Shown one piece after another: positions 14,201-23,443 of a stretch of 64,000 bases of DNA. The notes beneath the pieces were generated by a model, which saw only the letters and a list, made by a program, of their open reading frames with translations, did not search any database and was not told where the DNA came from. A program made the translations under genes and the position numbers. Origin of the DNA: Littorina saxatilis (lineage: Eukaryota; Mollusca; Gastropoda; Littorinimorpha; Littorinidae); contig NC_090254.1 in the NCBI RefSeq assembly GCF_037325665.1, positions 18,403,134 through 18,467,133 on the forward strand. The letters are read 5' to 3'. Numbering within the stretch: position 1 is the first letter of the stretch; every line of letters starts with the position of its first letter.

Positions 14201-15980
14201 AGAGTGCTTCAATGTCTTAGCAACCAAACGAAGTTATTGCTATCTATCTATGTGAGTTGGTAAGTATATTAATTAAATGAAAATTTATTTTTGAAATTTT
14301 ATAGTAACTAACTTTTCTCTGGATTTTGTTCGGGTTTTTTCTTTCCGTCACAGGTTTTGGTCAACCCATGTTCAACCAGCCTCCACCAAACATGATGCCC
14401 CAAGGTCAACGAGGGAGACAACCTCTTCTGTCCCAACCACCCCCTCCCTTCTCCAGCAGAGGCCCTCACCCTCATCCCCACCCCCAGCCCATTCTCAATG
14501 CAAGAGCTCCTCACAGCCAGGCGTCACACATGCCAGTCAATCAGGGACAGCTAGGACATCCAAGACCAGCCAATCAGAGTGTCTCTCCTTCAGAAGGCAG
14601 ACATCTAACCAATCAAGAAGGAGACACAGAAAAAGGGAGGGAAGGTGTGGGAAAATCGTCAACAGAAGCGTTCATTCCCATGCAGGTATGAATAAAATAA
14701 GAACAAGTAAAAGACGCTTCGACACTTTGATATTTCAATTTGGTCAACTTGATTAACGGTGCGACGGATAAACGTCTGGATAAACTACAAAATATTCGTC
14801 TAGTTGTAAGCAGCCACTGCCCACATAAAATGCAGGGGGTGACATCCATGAAAGGTGGCATAGGACACATGTCCTGGACAATGCAAAAGTGATAGGACAT
14901 TAGTCCTGAACAAAAATCAATCAATAGGAAATTTTTGTCGCAACAAAATGTAAATTTAATTAAACATGACTAGTTTCTCGTCACAAAGGTAACAGGACAA
15001 ATAAAATTATTATCTTGTCAAAAACGTAACAGAACAAATCAAAGTATTAAAAACGTGTTGTTCTGTCTTTGAGCTAATGACGACAATTCACAGTGATTGT
15101 TCCTTTCTCTTGCTGAAGAGCATGCGCTTGCTGCGAAGGGAGGCAACTGTCAACCGGCTTGGAGCATTCAGAGTTGCGACCCTTGGAAGCTCTTCTCTAA
15201 AAAAAAAAGCACAAGTTTTGTGGAGAGATACATCGCTTCGCAAAACATCGATAAAATAGCAAATCAAACTACAGTGCTGTAAATTGGAAAGTACTGACAA
15301 TGTCCGGATCAAATAAAAGCATAATCGACCACTTTGTGACAAAAACAATAGGACATATGTTCTCTTGCATGAAAAATGTATAGGACATTTGGAAAAAATA
15401 TCCGTCGATGTCCGACGTGGATGCAAGCCCCTGAAAATGTATTAGGTAGCTTTCATGAAAGACCAGTTTTCTAGGTAAATGGACATTTTAATGAACAGGA
15501 AAAGTTGGGAATTTGCAATGAACAATAAAGGTAATTATGGATGTTGGCTAAAAGTGTGGAGCAGAATTTTAAACAGTAATCAGTTCAATAATGTTTAAAA
15601 TCGTACTGGATCAGTCTGTCTTCCCACAGGTGACCCGTAAACAGAGGAGGAAAGAGGAGACGCCAGAAAAGCACCACAAACCAGCAGACGCAACAGAGGA
15701 AGGACAATATCCCGTCATGTCAGCCCACGCAGAGCGCCAAAAATCAAGCAGCAAGTCGCCCTCGGTGGACTCTGTGAATAATAATGCACAGGGGGCAACT
15801 AGCAGCCCCATGAACAGTTCATCCCACAGCAGTTCACATCTTGTGAGAGAACAGAAATCCACGCCTAAGAATAAAGAAAGTGATAGTGCGTCGGCCAGTA
15901 AAGACCACGGGTCCGATGGGAAGGGGAAGAAACGCCGACCTCGCATCGCTGCCAACTTCAACTTTGATTCCCCCAAGTGA
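240..15980 (+). CDS. XRN1: Probable XRN1 (5'-3' exoribonuclease 1), C-terminal exons
   Basis: Nine exons join in frame: 240-368, 702-1496, 3035-3167, 4752-4944, 5463-5544, 6168-6281, 7552-7696, 14354-14685 and 15630-15980 (stop TGA). All introns are GT-AG and the phases agree (0,0,1,2,0,0,1,0). The first exon continues a protein that begins left of the window. The product is a long, low-complexity tail rich in Pro, Gln and Ser. A compact segment encoded by 5463-6281 reads helix-strand-strand-helix and looks dsRBD-like. The protein ends [17 protein letters not shown], preceded by [16 protein letters not shown] recall a similar basic plus (I/L)A(A/V)NF ending and an F(I/V)P-QV-RK motif in animal XRN1. 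XRN1 degrades decapped mRNA in the cytoplasm, and its disordered tail binds decapping partners. The catalytic domain is off-window, so the name rests on tail similarity recalled from memory. Another RNA-decay protein is possible. The start of exon 7552 could instead be 7540, which adds four residues. Confidence 0.6.
425..676. repeat. 42-bp tandem repeat, six copies
   Basis: Six near-identical 42-bp units fill most of the intron between the exons ending at 368 and starting at 702. Copies differ mainly at AATAGTTAGG versus AATACTTAGG. The period is a multiple of three, so the minus strand stays open by chance. The array stops 25 bases before the acceptor. Confidence 0.9.
702..1496 (+). CDS. XRN1: XRN1 long disordered exon
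   Basis: This is the largest XRN1 exon in the window, 265 codons in phase 0 on both sides. It opens with a hydrophobic patch ([14 protein letters not shown]) of the kind that can act as a short linear docking motif. A Glu-rich stretch ([10 protein letters not shown]) follows. Two internal repeats of [11 protein letters not shown] each precede a predicted amphipathic helix ([13 protein letters not shown] and [14 protein letters not shown]), so the exon carries a two-unit internal duplication. No catalytic motif is visible. A scaffold role for decay partners is inferred. Confidence 0.6.
1712..2420. repeat. ACTG-based minisatellite
   Basis: About 700 bp of irregular units combine CTGACTGGTGGACTGAATGA with shorter ACTGAATG blocks. 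The units are tetranucleotide-derived and of variable length. An open frame across it on the minus strand (Ser/Gln/Val/His repeats) is a repeat artefact. It lies in the XRN1 intron 1497-3034. Confidence 0.9.
2638..3014 (+). mobile_element. SINE-B, full-length copy
   Basis: This copy starts at CCGCGGGTTAGGGGGAAGAA and ends CGTTAAACACCAAAGAAAG with a GAAA-rich tail. The same sequence occurs at 36.65, 45.31, 52.48 (minus) and 61.97 kb (minus). The head shows no convincing tRNA A and B boxes. The 3' part (GATATAACCTTCGTGG, GACGTTAAACACCAA) parallels the SINE-A tail. It lies only about 20 bases upstream of the XRN1 acceptor at 3034. Confidence 0.85.
3662..4706. mobile_element. Palindromic MITE (type P) expanded by an internal minisatellite
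   Basis: The left end reads TACAGTGGAACCTCCC and the right ends read CTTCCACTGTACT, so the termini are inverted (TA plus CAGTGGAAC). Between them, 3720-4510 is a tandem array of about 37-39 bp units (GAGGGAGACTTAAAATGGAG, then GAACTGAAAATCTG) with roughly 21 copies. The units are built from the MITE's own interior. A second array of about 67 bp (GGTGACAATGAGGACCCC) repeats the right end three times at 4535-4706. The MITE looks like a Tc1/mariner-type nonautonomous element with a TA target. Confidence 0.8.
5110..5386. repeat. (TC)n and (CA)n microsatellites
   Basis: A CT run to about 5152 is followed by interrupted CA runs (about 5168-5386) in the XRN1 intron 4945-5462. Short open frames here on both strands are artefacts. 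Confidence 0.95.
5463..6281 (+). CDS. XRN1: XRN1 dsRBD-like fold (two exons)
   Basis: Exons 5463-5544 and 6168-6281 together encode about 66 residues. They begin with a helix-forming run ([12 protein letters not shown]), followed by two beta-type runs ([18 protein letters not shown]) and a C-terminal helix ([17 protein letters not shown]). The order and the Ala-rich last helix resemble a double-stranded-RNA-binding or LOTUS-like fold. This is pattern reading only, with no profile search behind it. The intron between them holds a dimeric interspersed repeat. Another repeat starts 19 bases after the second exon. Confidence 0.5.
5577..5850 (+). repeat. Dimeric interspersed repeat (type G)
   Basis: Two related monomers each begin TTCTGGTGAGGTTATGCCCC and contain GGCTGGTAACTGGCGCCACC. 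They are joined by a linker with GTAAACAGACA. A second copy lies at 27026-27640, where a SINE interrupts the linker. The family is not recognised. The high GC boxes suggest a retroposon, but neither a tail nor target duplications are clear. Confidence 0.7.
6300..6650 (+). mobile_element. MITE type M, partial copy
   Basis: It opens CAGACCTGGGAACCCATACG just 18 bases after the XRN1 donor at 6281 and runs through GATTAACGGTGCGACGGAC. It matches 41396-42138, where both inverted ends are present. Here the right terminus is lost and the internal 79-bp unit occurs only once. A smaller fragment (GATTAACGGTGCGACGGA) lies near 14750. Confidence 0.7.
7020..7460 (+). mobile_element. SINE-C, full length with target duplication
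   Basis: The tRNA-like head reads GGTGGCCGAGTGGTAACGCA (A box) and GCGAGTTCGACCC (B box). A roughly 350-bp body ends in ATACGCGCGCGATATAAG. ACAATTCT at 7012-7019 and again at 7461-7468 is an 8-bp target duplication. This copy sits about 90 bases before the XRN1 exon at 7552. Confidence 0.85.
7956..8218. repeat. (TC)n microsatellite
   Basis: About 260 bp of CT dinucleotides, with TATCTC and TGTCTC interruptions, in the XRN1 intron 7697-14353. Open frames coding Leu/Ser repeats are artefacts. Confidence 0.95.
8346..14303 (+). mobile_element. DIRS-like retroelement, fossil
   Basis: The element is about 6.0 kb and inserted in an XRN1 intron. Its ends are inverted repeats of about 210-230 bp (8346-8556 and 14075-14303) that differ at only a few sites in the stretch I aligned. 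Just inside the right end, 13926-14018 is complementary to the extreme left and extreme right termini joined together. That is the internal complementary region typical of DIRS elements, and no target duplication is expected. The order of coding remnants fits the family. A Ser/Ala/Pro-rich gag-like region with an acidic patch lies near 9383-10363. An RNase-H-like end with LADSLS lies near 12400-12450. A tyrosine-recombinase-like stretch lies near 13490-13660. The coding part looks broken, with several interruptions. The close similarity of the ends suggests a fairly recent arrival. Confidence 0.75.
13926..14018. repeat. DIRS internal complementary region
   Basis: Bases 13926-13962 are the reverse complement of the left terminus (8346-8385). 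Bases 13963-14018 are the reverse complement of the right terminus (14248-14303). In DIRS elements this segment is thought to template the joining of the two ends in a circular intermediate. Matches are near-perfect with a few substitutions. Confidence 0.75.
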
Positions 15981-16130
15981 GCTGTGTTGCGTCAAGGGAA
16001 GAAACGCCGACCTTGCATCGCTGCCAACTTCAACTTTGATTCCCCCAAGTGAGCTGTGTTGCGTCAAGGGAAGAAACGCCGACCTTGCATCGCTGCCAAC
16101 TTCAACTTTGATTCCCCCAAGTGAGCTGTG
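15924..16130 (+). repeat. 72-bp tandem triplication of the XRN1 C-terminal codons and stop
   Basis: Three copies start near 15924, 15996 and 16068, each carrying GGGAAGAAACGCCGACCT through the stop codon. Copy 1 is the coding end of XRN1 and copies 2 and 3 lie in the 3' UTR. Copies 2 and 3 share CTTGCATCG where copy 1 has CTCGCATCG, so they are the younger pair. The period is a multiple of three and each copy has its own TGA. Confidence 0.9.
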
Positions 16131-16429
16131 TTGCATGGAAATCTTCATCCACCATGGCTGTCCCTGTGAATTCCCACACTGTTTCAGTGAATCTGGAGTT
16201 GTTGACTGGACCGGTATACAGTTTTCTAGACTTGTAATGAAGTGTACATTATAGGGCTTTTTATCTGGAATGTTGACACACCCTCATCCTTAGTGAATGA
16301 GCCGTTTTTTTAGGCTAAGACTCACACAAGAAAGCGTTTTACTGATTTTAAACTGTGTGTTTGTTTAGTACCAAGTAGGTAATGGTTTGTGCAGGGAAGA
16401 CGACTTGATTTGTAATAGTATCACACTCG

Positions 16430-16552
<123 letters not shown>

Positions 16553-17751
16553 TGTGTACCTATGTGTTGATTTTGTTTTTAAAGTATCATACGTGTAGCT
16601 GCAGTTTACCTGGTCATAATCGTTTTGACTTTTGTGCAGCAAAATCAAAGATTTACACAAATGGCTATGTGTTATTCTTCTTTGTTTTGTATTTTTATCT
16701 GTTGTGTTGCTTAGTTATGATTCTTGGTTTTAATATACTAGGTGATGACATTTGAGATGCTGAGTACATTGTACTTTGTTGCCTAGGATGACCTCAGCAT
16801 TGCTAAAATCAATACTTTTCATTAAAACAAAACATGTCCTTGTCCAGACACCCATTATCCAGACCACCCCCCCCCCCCCCCCCCCCCCCCGCCCTGGGTA
16901 AATACAGCGTGCTATCGAGAATGCTGAATATTGCTTGTTTGTTTATTGGTTGTTGTTTGTGGTTTGTTGTTGCCATCATTTTTTCTTTATTTTTTTTTTG
17001 TATAGAAAAGACATCTTTCTGACCAGTTACATTCTAATGTTTATAGGTAAGGTATGTTCTTGCTGATTTTCCCTCTGAGGATAACAGAGAAGGGGTGTGT
17101 GACTTCACACCAAAAAAACTGAAGCTGAAGTTAATGAACAAACAAACTTGGACATCTGAGCATTGACACACAACGCAAATATATAGCTAAGCAGATTTGG
17201 GCAGCCTACATGGATTTTCAGTGCTTTAAACGCATCACTGTGCCATGAATAATATGATTGTGTATTGTCTTGCTTTGCTGAAAGTATTTGTAAACTTTAA
17301 TTCTGATGATTTTTGTTTTTTGTGTGGGTCAAATGATAGATGCACAATATTTCATGTTAAAGTGAATGTATTTACTATGTCTGTGTGCTGAGTATTTGTT
17401 CATATTAGTTTACTGTAATGGATCTTTATTTCGTTTCTGTCTTCTTCTTTCTTCTTGTCGATCACAATGTGATCGTAGTTTAATTTCGTTTCTGTAATTC
17501 TGTTCCTGATGGGTAACTGTATTTAAACCATTAATCATCTTGATGACTAAAACAACACAAAAATTAGCAGAAATTCAAGTGAAATGTTAAACAACATGGT
17601 TGAAAATGTAGATTTAAGTTAAAACACTCAGATCATGTGATCTAGGAAGGGTTTGGTATTTTTACTTGAGAAGAGAGAGGGCAGACTAGGATAGTATTAG
17701 GAGTATTATTCTCATCCGTTTTTATCTGTATAGCTTTTATTTGATCAACAT

Positions 17752-18303
17752 TTGGGAGTGAGGGTAGAACAGACGAATGATGGAGTGAGGGTAGAACAGA
17801 CAAATGATGAAGAGAGGGTAGAACAGACGAATGATGAAGTGAGGGTAGAACAGACGAATGATGGAGCGAGGGTAGAACAGACGAATGATGGAGCGAGGGT
17901 AGAACAGACGAATGATGAAGTGAGGGTAGAACAGACGAATGATGGAGCGAGGGTAGAACAGACGAATGATGGAGTGAGGGTAGAACAGACGAATGATGGA
18001 GCGAGGGTAGAACAGACGAATGATGGAGCGAGGGTAGAACAGACGAATGATGGAGCGAGGGTAGAACAGACGAATGATGGAGCGAGGGTAGAACAGACGA
18101 ATGATGGAGTGAAGGTAGAACAGACGAATGATGGAGCGAGGGTAGAACAGACGAATGATGGAGCGAGGGTAGAACAGACGAATGATGGAGCGAGGGTAGA
18201 ACAGACGAATGATGGAGCGAGGGTAGAACAGACGAATGATGGAGTGAGGGTAGAACAGACGAATGATGGAGTGAGGGTAGAACAGACGAATGATGGAGTG
18301 ATC
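17752..18303. repeat. 27-bp minisatellite, about 20 copies
   Basis: Units such as AGGGTAGAACAGACGAATGA followed by TGGAGCG repeat about 20 times with few variants (GAGCG, GAGTG, GAAGTG). The 27-bp period keeps frames open on both strands (VEQTND and HHSSVLPSL repeats), but no splice or start context supports translation. The high unit identity suggests recent expansion. Confidence 0.9.
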
Positions 18304-18491
18304 GTAACAAAATCAAACCATCGACCAAACTATGACTTTCCTTGATTATAAATGGTTTTACTTGTGCATGTATCCCTTTTATGTTTTATGTTTTATGTGT
18401 GTCGTCCTATACAATTGTTGTTATAATCGTTTACAGGCAGACAGGGTGTGCCGAAGAAAAATTTCCATTTTTATGTAATATTTTAATGGAC

Positions 18492-18497
18492 AATAAA
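18492..18497 (+). terminator. Candidate XRN1 poly(A) signal
   Basis: AATAAA is followed within 20-40 bases by GT-rich GTTATTGTTATT repeats that could act as a downstream element. It is the first canonical hexamer I noted after the minisatellite, and usage is inferred. Confidence 0.35.
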
Positions 18498-18593
18498 GTG
18501 CTGTTATTGTTATTGTTATTGTTATGACCTGTGTCTCTACCTTGAAAGGTCCTTCCTGCGTATGTCATCATACTTAGGCAACAACAAAAAAAT

Positions 18594-18775
18594 AGTCTGT
18601 TTACGGTATCCTGCGACCGAGCCTATTTTTTCGCGCGACCCTAGACTTTTTTTTGGCATTTGGGGGGAAAAAAAAAAAGCAAAATAACTTAAAAATATGG
18701 TTTTTTGGAGAAAAAAAAATAAAAATCCCGACCTACCGACCCTATTTTTTTGGCCTATGTTACCGTAAACAGACT
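18594..18775. mobile_element. Short MITE type K
   Basis: The ends are inverted: AGTCTGTTTACGGTA on the left and TACCGTAAACAGACT on the right. The interior is A/T-rich with CCGACCTACCGACCCTATTT. A longer relative occupies about 61208-61540. It is nonautonomous and the superfamily is not clear. Confidence 0.7.
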
Positions 18776-18900
18776 TTTTTTTGGGGGGGGGCCTTACAGC
18801 CACAGGTCTGTCTAGGGTTTCACATGGAATAAGAGCATCTTTCCACTTGGACATATACCAACAAATCAATAGAATGGCTGCATTCTGTGCATGTACCGCA

Positions 18901-19207
18901 ACACGGTGGCCTAGTGGTAAGGCGTCCGCCCAGTGAGCGGGTGGTCGTGGGTTCGAACCCCGGCCAGGCCATACCTAAGACTTTAAAATTGGCAATCTAG
19001 TGGCTGCTCCGCCTGGCGTGTCTGGCATTACGGGGTTAGTGCTAGGACTGGTTGGTCCGGTGTCAGAATAATGTGACTGGGTGAGACATGAAGCCTGTGC
19101 TGCGACTTCTGTCTTGTGTGTGGCGCACGTTAAATGTCAAAGCAGCACCGCCCTGATATGGCCCTTCGTGGTCGGCTGGGCGTTAAGCAAACAAACAAAC
19201 AAACAAA
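18901..19207 (+). mobile_element. SINE-A, full length
   Basis: The tRNA-derived head has GGCCTAGTGGTAAGGCG (A box) and GGGTTCGAACCCC (B box). A core with GTGACTGGGTGAGACATGAA follows. The 3' end reads GGGCGTTAAGCAAAC plus a CAAA-repeat tail. It is flanked by about 53-bp diverged direct repeats (18843-18895 and 19206-19258), longer than a normal target duplication. Confidence 0.9.
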
Positions 19208-19329
19208 CTTGGACATATACCCCCCAAAATCAATAGAATAGCTGCGTTCTGTGCATGTGCAGAATGGGTACTTTTTTCCTAAATTAATTTCGTAGAGTGA
19301 TACCGTTGTCACTTCCAATCCGTCACAGG

Positions 19330-19800
19330 ACTGGGTGGCCGAGTGGTAACGCACTTGCGCTCGGAAGCGAGAGGTTGCGAGTTCGACCCTGGGTCAGGGC
19401 GTTAGCAATTTTCTCCCCCCTTTCCTAACCTTGGTGGTGGGTTCAAGTGCTAGTCTTTCGGATGAGACGAAAAATCGAGGTCCCTTCGTGTACACTACAT
19501 TGGGGTGTGCACGTTAAAGATCCCACGATTGACAAAATTGTATAGGCATAGATAAAAATGTCCACCAAAATACCCATGTGACTTGGAATAATAGGCCGTG
19601 AAAAGTAGGATATGCGCCGAAATGGCTGCAATCTGCTGGCCGATGTGAATGCGTGATGTATTGTGTAAAAAAAATTCCATCTCACACGGCATTGAATATG
19701 TGCGCGATATAAATTGCATGAAAATTTTTTTTTTTACAAATCCCTGCGCTTAGAACTGTACCCACGGAATACGCGCGATATAAGCCTCATATTGATTGAT
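19330..19800 (+). mobile_element. SINE-C, second plus-strand copy
   Basis: It has the same tRNA-like head and body as the copy at 7020, with a short internal deletion after GATTGACAAA. The 3' part has an extra segment: ATGTGCGCGATATAAATTGC, then ACCCACGGAATACGCG. It ends GATATAAGCCTCATATTGAT with a GATT-type tail. Confidence 0.85.
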
Positions 19801-20752
19801 CGACAGGAAACAGCCTGGCTGTTGAGTTGAAGCCTGTGTTTGAGTTGAAGGATGCTCTTTTCCTGTGTAAAAGCCTAGACAGATTTGCTGTTGTGGACAG
19901 GATTGCTTGCTTCTATGAGAAGAAATGCAGTGTACCTTCAAGTGATTTAAACTGAACATTGAATTGTGTTGGGTTTTTTAGTCATGAAGTTTTCCAATGT
20001 TGTTGGTATGTGTTTTAATTTTCTGTTTTGGTGACAACACACTTCATTTCTGACCTGATAGCTCTCTTCAACTTTTAAACTCCTGTGTTAATATTTACTT
20101 TGGTTCATGTAGTACCAAATGGAATTTGTCATGAAGTGCTCTTCTGGTGTCCACGAAAATTATTCTAAATGGAAGAAAACAAAAAGAATTCCTATATGTG
20201 GAAAGAAAGAAGGAAAGAAAGAAAACAAAACACCAGTGATTTATGACATGGAATCCAATCATTGTTTGATTAATATATGTTCTAAATTGTAAAATTGTAA
20301 TATTATTTTACTTTTACGATTTTACTTCTGGATAGGTGTATGTTTGTACTGAAATAAGAGCTTTGGCACATACAGAAAGAGGTCCTGTGAGTTACACTAT
20401 TTCATGTTTGCTCTTTGTATTTTCTAAGTTGTTGATAACCAACCCCACAGGCTAACTTGAGGGTCAACATCGGCTGGTATACGGGCTTAACAGGTGTAGC
20501 TCTGTCTGGACTACATTTGGTGTTACTGATGAACTGCAGTGTAGCTCTGGGTCTCCCACTGTACCAAGTTCGGGTGTCCACAGTTGATGTGCACGATAAA
20601 GTTACCAACTGAGTGGGAGCCAGCAGCAAGGTCCCATTGATTGAAATCACAAACAAATCTCAAAATTAACTAATCCGATCCACCGCTGGTTCTCATCCGC
20701 TTGGTAACTTTCTTGTGCATACCAGCCCTGGGCACCAAGTGTAAGGCTTTAA

Positions 20753-20982
20753 CACTTTCTCCCCCACCTGTGTTGACCAAGGTTTTTTATAGCCAAGACC
20801 AGCTGTGCTGCAGCAGGTCACTCAGAATTGTAGTAACTGTGTATCAACACGCTGGAATGCAGGCGTTATATGGACGTTACAGGAAGCGACTGAAGTTAAC
20901 AGTCTGAGCAGATATATCCGTACCTGGTCAGATAGAGCCATATGAGTGGGTACGGATATATCCGTACCTGGGAGACAATGAG
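20753..20982. mobile_element. TTAA-flanked MITE type D, copy 1
   Basis: This 230-bp element is bounded by TTAA at 20749-20752 and 20983-20986. It begins CACTTTCTCCCCCACC and ends CTGGGAGACAATGAG. A perfect 20-bp palindrome, GGTACGGATATATCCGTACC, lies at 20949-20968, with a second related half site (GATATATCCGTACC) about 40 bases before it. Copies 2 and 3 are at 57044 and 60626. The TTAA target fits the piggyBac superfamily, and there is no coding capacity. Confidence 0.8.
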
Positions 20983-21194
20983 TTAAATGTCTCGCGGCAG
21001 TTATCTGTCTTGGCTTTTTTTTTCATTTTTTTTTCATTTTTAACTTTCTTTTTAATGGTGTGTTTTTAAACTTTTCTTGACATGTTGCTCATGTAAATTT
21101 ATTTCTGGAGAAAAAATGGAATTTGTTTATAATTATGCTGATTCTGCTGTGTCATGCATTCATCATTGTACATGTGTTTGTAACCACACAATAA

Positions 21195-21747
21195 AAAACG
21201 CTCGCGCTGGACCCGAGTACTCTTCAGACTGGCTCGCTCCCCCAGTATGAAAGTTTTCTTTACGTTCCAAGAGGTAAGAAGCCGGCTGGCTTCCCTTTCA
21301 CCCCTGTGCGCCACAGGCGTTTGACTTTAGATCGTAATGGCTTGAAACATCGAGCCCTTTTGATCTAAAACAGCTAGCCCCGAGAGTCACATTGGGCCGG
21401 CCTGTTTGTGTGTGCGTGTGATGATGCGGGAAATAACTAGCGCATTAACGCGCAAAGCCTGGTGTCTCAAACCACCCGCTGGCTGGCTGTTCTATCAGGC
21501 TGCCTGGCTGGCTGTTGCTCCGTGTGAATTCCTCCCACCGCCAAGTCGTTTTTGTGGTTTATTTCGCATTTAGGTCCCAGGTAACATTATGAAGTTTTAA
21601 TATGATCAATCGGACCTATTATCAAGTTAGTGTATCAACTTTTGAACGAACTGCGCCCAGTAGTTTCCCAGCAATAAGCTGTTAAGTCGAGACACACACA
21701 GACACACAAGTAAAGTCTGTTGAGCCCAAGTACTAGCGTACTCGGGG
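21195..21747. repeat. Unclassified insertion splitting an 87-bp satellite
   Basis: A satellite unit ends at CACACAATAA (about 21195) and the array resumes at about 21748. The block between them contains CGCTGGACCCGAGTAC near its left end and GTACTAGCGTACTCGGGG near its right end, plus GACACACAAGTAAAG. Partial inverted similarity of the ends suggests a DNA element. I do not recognise the family. Confidence 0.45.
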
Positions 21748-22566
21748 ATAACTGTCTGTTATTAACTGCAACATTTGTGGATCCTCCATCTGTGTCATGC
21801 ATTCATCACTGTACAAGTGTTTGTAAACACACAATAACTGTCTGTTATTAACTGCAACATTTGTGGATTCTCCATCTATGTCATGCATTCATCACTGTAC
21901 ATGTGTTTGTAAACACACAATAACTGTCTGTTATAAACTGCAACATGTGTGGATCCTCCATCTGTGTCATGCATTCATCACTGTACATGTGTTTGTAAAC
22001 ACACAATAACTGTCTGTTATAAACTGCAACATTTGTGGATTCTCCATCTATGTCATGCATTCATCACTGTACAAGTGTTTGTAAACACACAATAACTGTC
22101 TGTAATAAACTGCAACATTTGTGGATTCTCCATCTATGTCATGCATTCATCACTGTACAAGTGTTTGTAAACACACAATAACTGTCTGTTATAAACTGCA
22201 ACATTTGTGGATTCTCCATCTATGTCATGCATTCATCACTGTACAAGTGTTTGTAAACACACAATAACTGTCTGTTATAAACTGCAACATGTGTGGATCC
22301 TCCATCTGTGTCATGCATTCATCACTGTACATGTGTTTGTAAACACACAATAACTGTCTGTTATTAACTGCAACATTTGTGGATCCTCCATCTGTGTCAT
22401 GCATTCATCACTGTACATGTGTTTGTAAACACACAATAACTGTCTGTTATAAACTGCAACATGTGTGGATCCTCCATCTGTGTCATGCATTCATCACTGT
22501 ACATGTGTTTGTAAACACACAATAACTGTCTGTTATTAACTGCAACATTAGTGGATTCTCCATCTA
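21748..22566. repeat. 87-bp satellite, about nine copies
   Basis: Units read AACTGTCTGTTATTAACTGC, then TGTCATGCATTCATCA, and end TTGTAAACACACAAT, with single-base variants that alternate between neighbouring units. That alternation suggests spread by higher-order duplication. A lone unit precedes it at 21151-21194. There is no gene here. Confidence 0.9.
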
Positions 22567-22933
22567 TCCCCACCTCCACCCCTACCAACCCCCATCTTCT
22601 CTCTGTCATTTGAAAAGACTTGTCATATCACAAGTATGGTTTGTTTTACATTGTCCTCGTTATTTTTACCTGGCTGCGAACTGACCCAGTTTTACATGGT
22701 GCCGGTTGATTTTGTGTGACATGTGACCCATATTGTGATACAGATAATGTGCTGACAATGTTTTTTTAGGATTCAGTATTGCTATAGGTTGATGAAACAA
22801 GCCAATAAATATCAAGCCAACTTTTTTTCCAAATGAGATAAATGTGTGTGTGTGTGTTCCTTGTTTGAAAACAACAGAGTTCATAATTGACCACAGTGTA
22901 ACCCCCCTTTAAAAACGATTCAAATAAAAGTAA

Positions 22934-23325
22934 TCTTCTTCTTCTTTCTTCTTCTTCGTTCATGGGCTTAGACTCCCACGTTCACTCATGTTTTCAGCAC
23001 GAGTGGATTTTTACGTGTATGACCGTTTTTACCCCGCCATTCAGGCAGCCATACGCCGATTTCGGGGGAGGCATGCTGGGTATTTTCGTGTTTCTATAAC
23101 CCACCGAACTCTGACATGGATTACAGGATCTTTTCCGTGCGCACTTGGTCTTGTGCTTGCGTGTACACACGAAGGGGGTTAAGACACTAGCAGGTCTGTA
23201 CATAAGTTGACCTGGGAGATCGGAAAAATCTCCACTCTTAATCCACCAGGCGGCAGCGACCGGGATTCGAACTCACGACCTCCCGATTAGGAGGCCGACG
23301 TCTTACCACCACGCCACTGCGCCCG
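22934..23325 (-). mobile_element. SINE-D with an alternative tRNA head
   Basis: Read on the minus strand, the head is GTGGCGTGGTGGTAAGACGT with GAGTTCGAATCCCGGTC. This differs from the head of other SINE-D copies, while the body (GACCAAGTGCGCACG, CATGTCAGAGTTCGGTGG) and the GAAGAA tail are the same. TCAAATAAAAGTAA at 22920-22933 and 23326-23339 is a perfect 14-bp target duplication. Confidence 0.9.
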
Positions 23326-23443
23326 TCAAATAAAAGTAAAAATAGTTATGACGGCTTTGACTGTGGAAAACCCACACGCCGACACCATAAAGCTTGACAG
23401 GTTAAACACAGTCAGAGAGCCACTCCCTGATAAAAAAAAACAA

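Noticed and set aside
13955-14310. Simple MITE at the right end of the DIRS-like element
   Set aside because: The inverted pair here is explained by the internal complementary region plus the right terminus, since the left half matches the far left end at 8346.
15611-15976. 121-residue minus-strand frame over the XRN1 last exon
   Set aside because: Shadow of the real plus-strand exon, whose splice sites and phase agree with the chain.
17642-18345. Open frames on both strands over the 27-bp array (VEQTND and HHSSVLPSL repeats)
   Set aside because: The 27-bp period keeps all frames open, and both strands being open at once argues against coding.
20401-20660. 84-residue minus-strand frame that looks protein-like
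   Set aside because: No recognisable domain, no supporting exon structure, and flanked by repeats.
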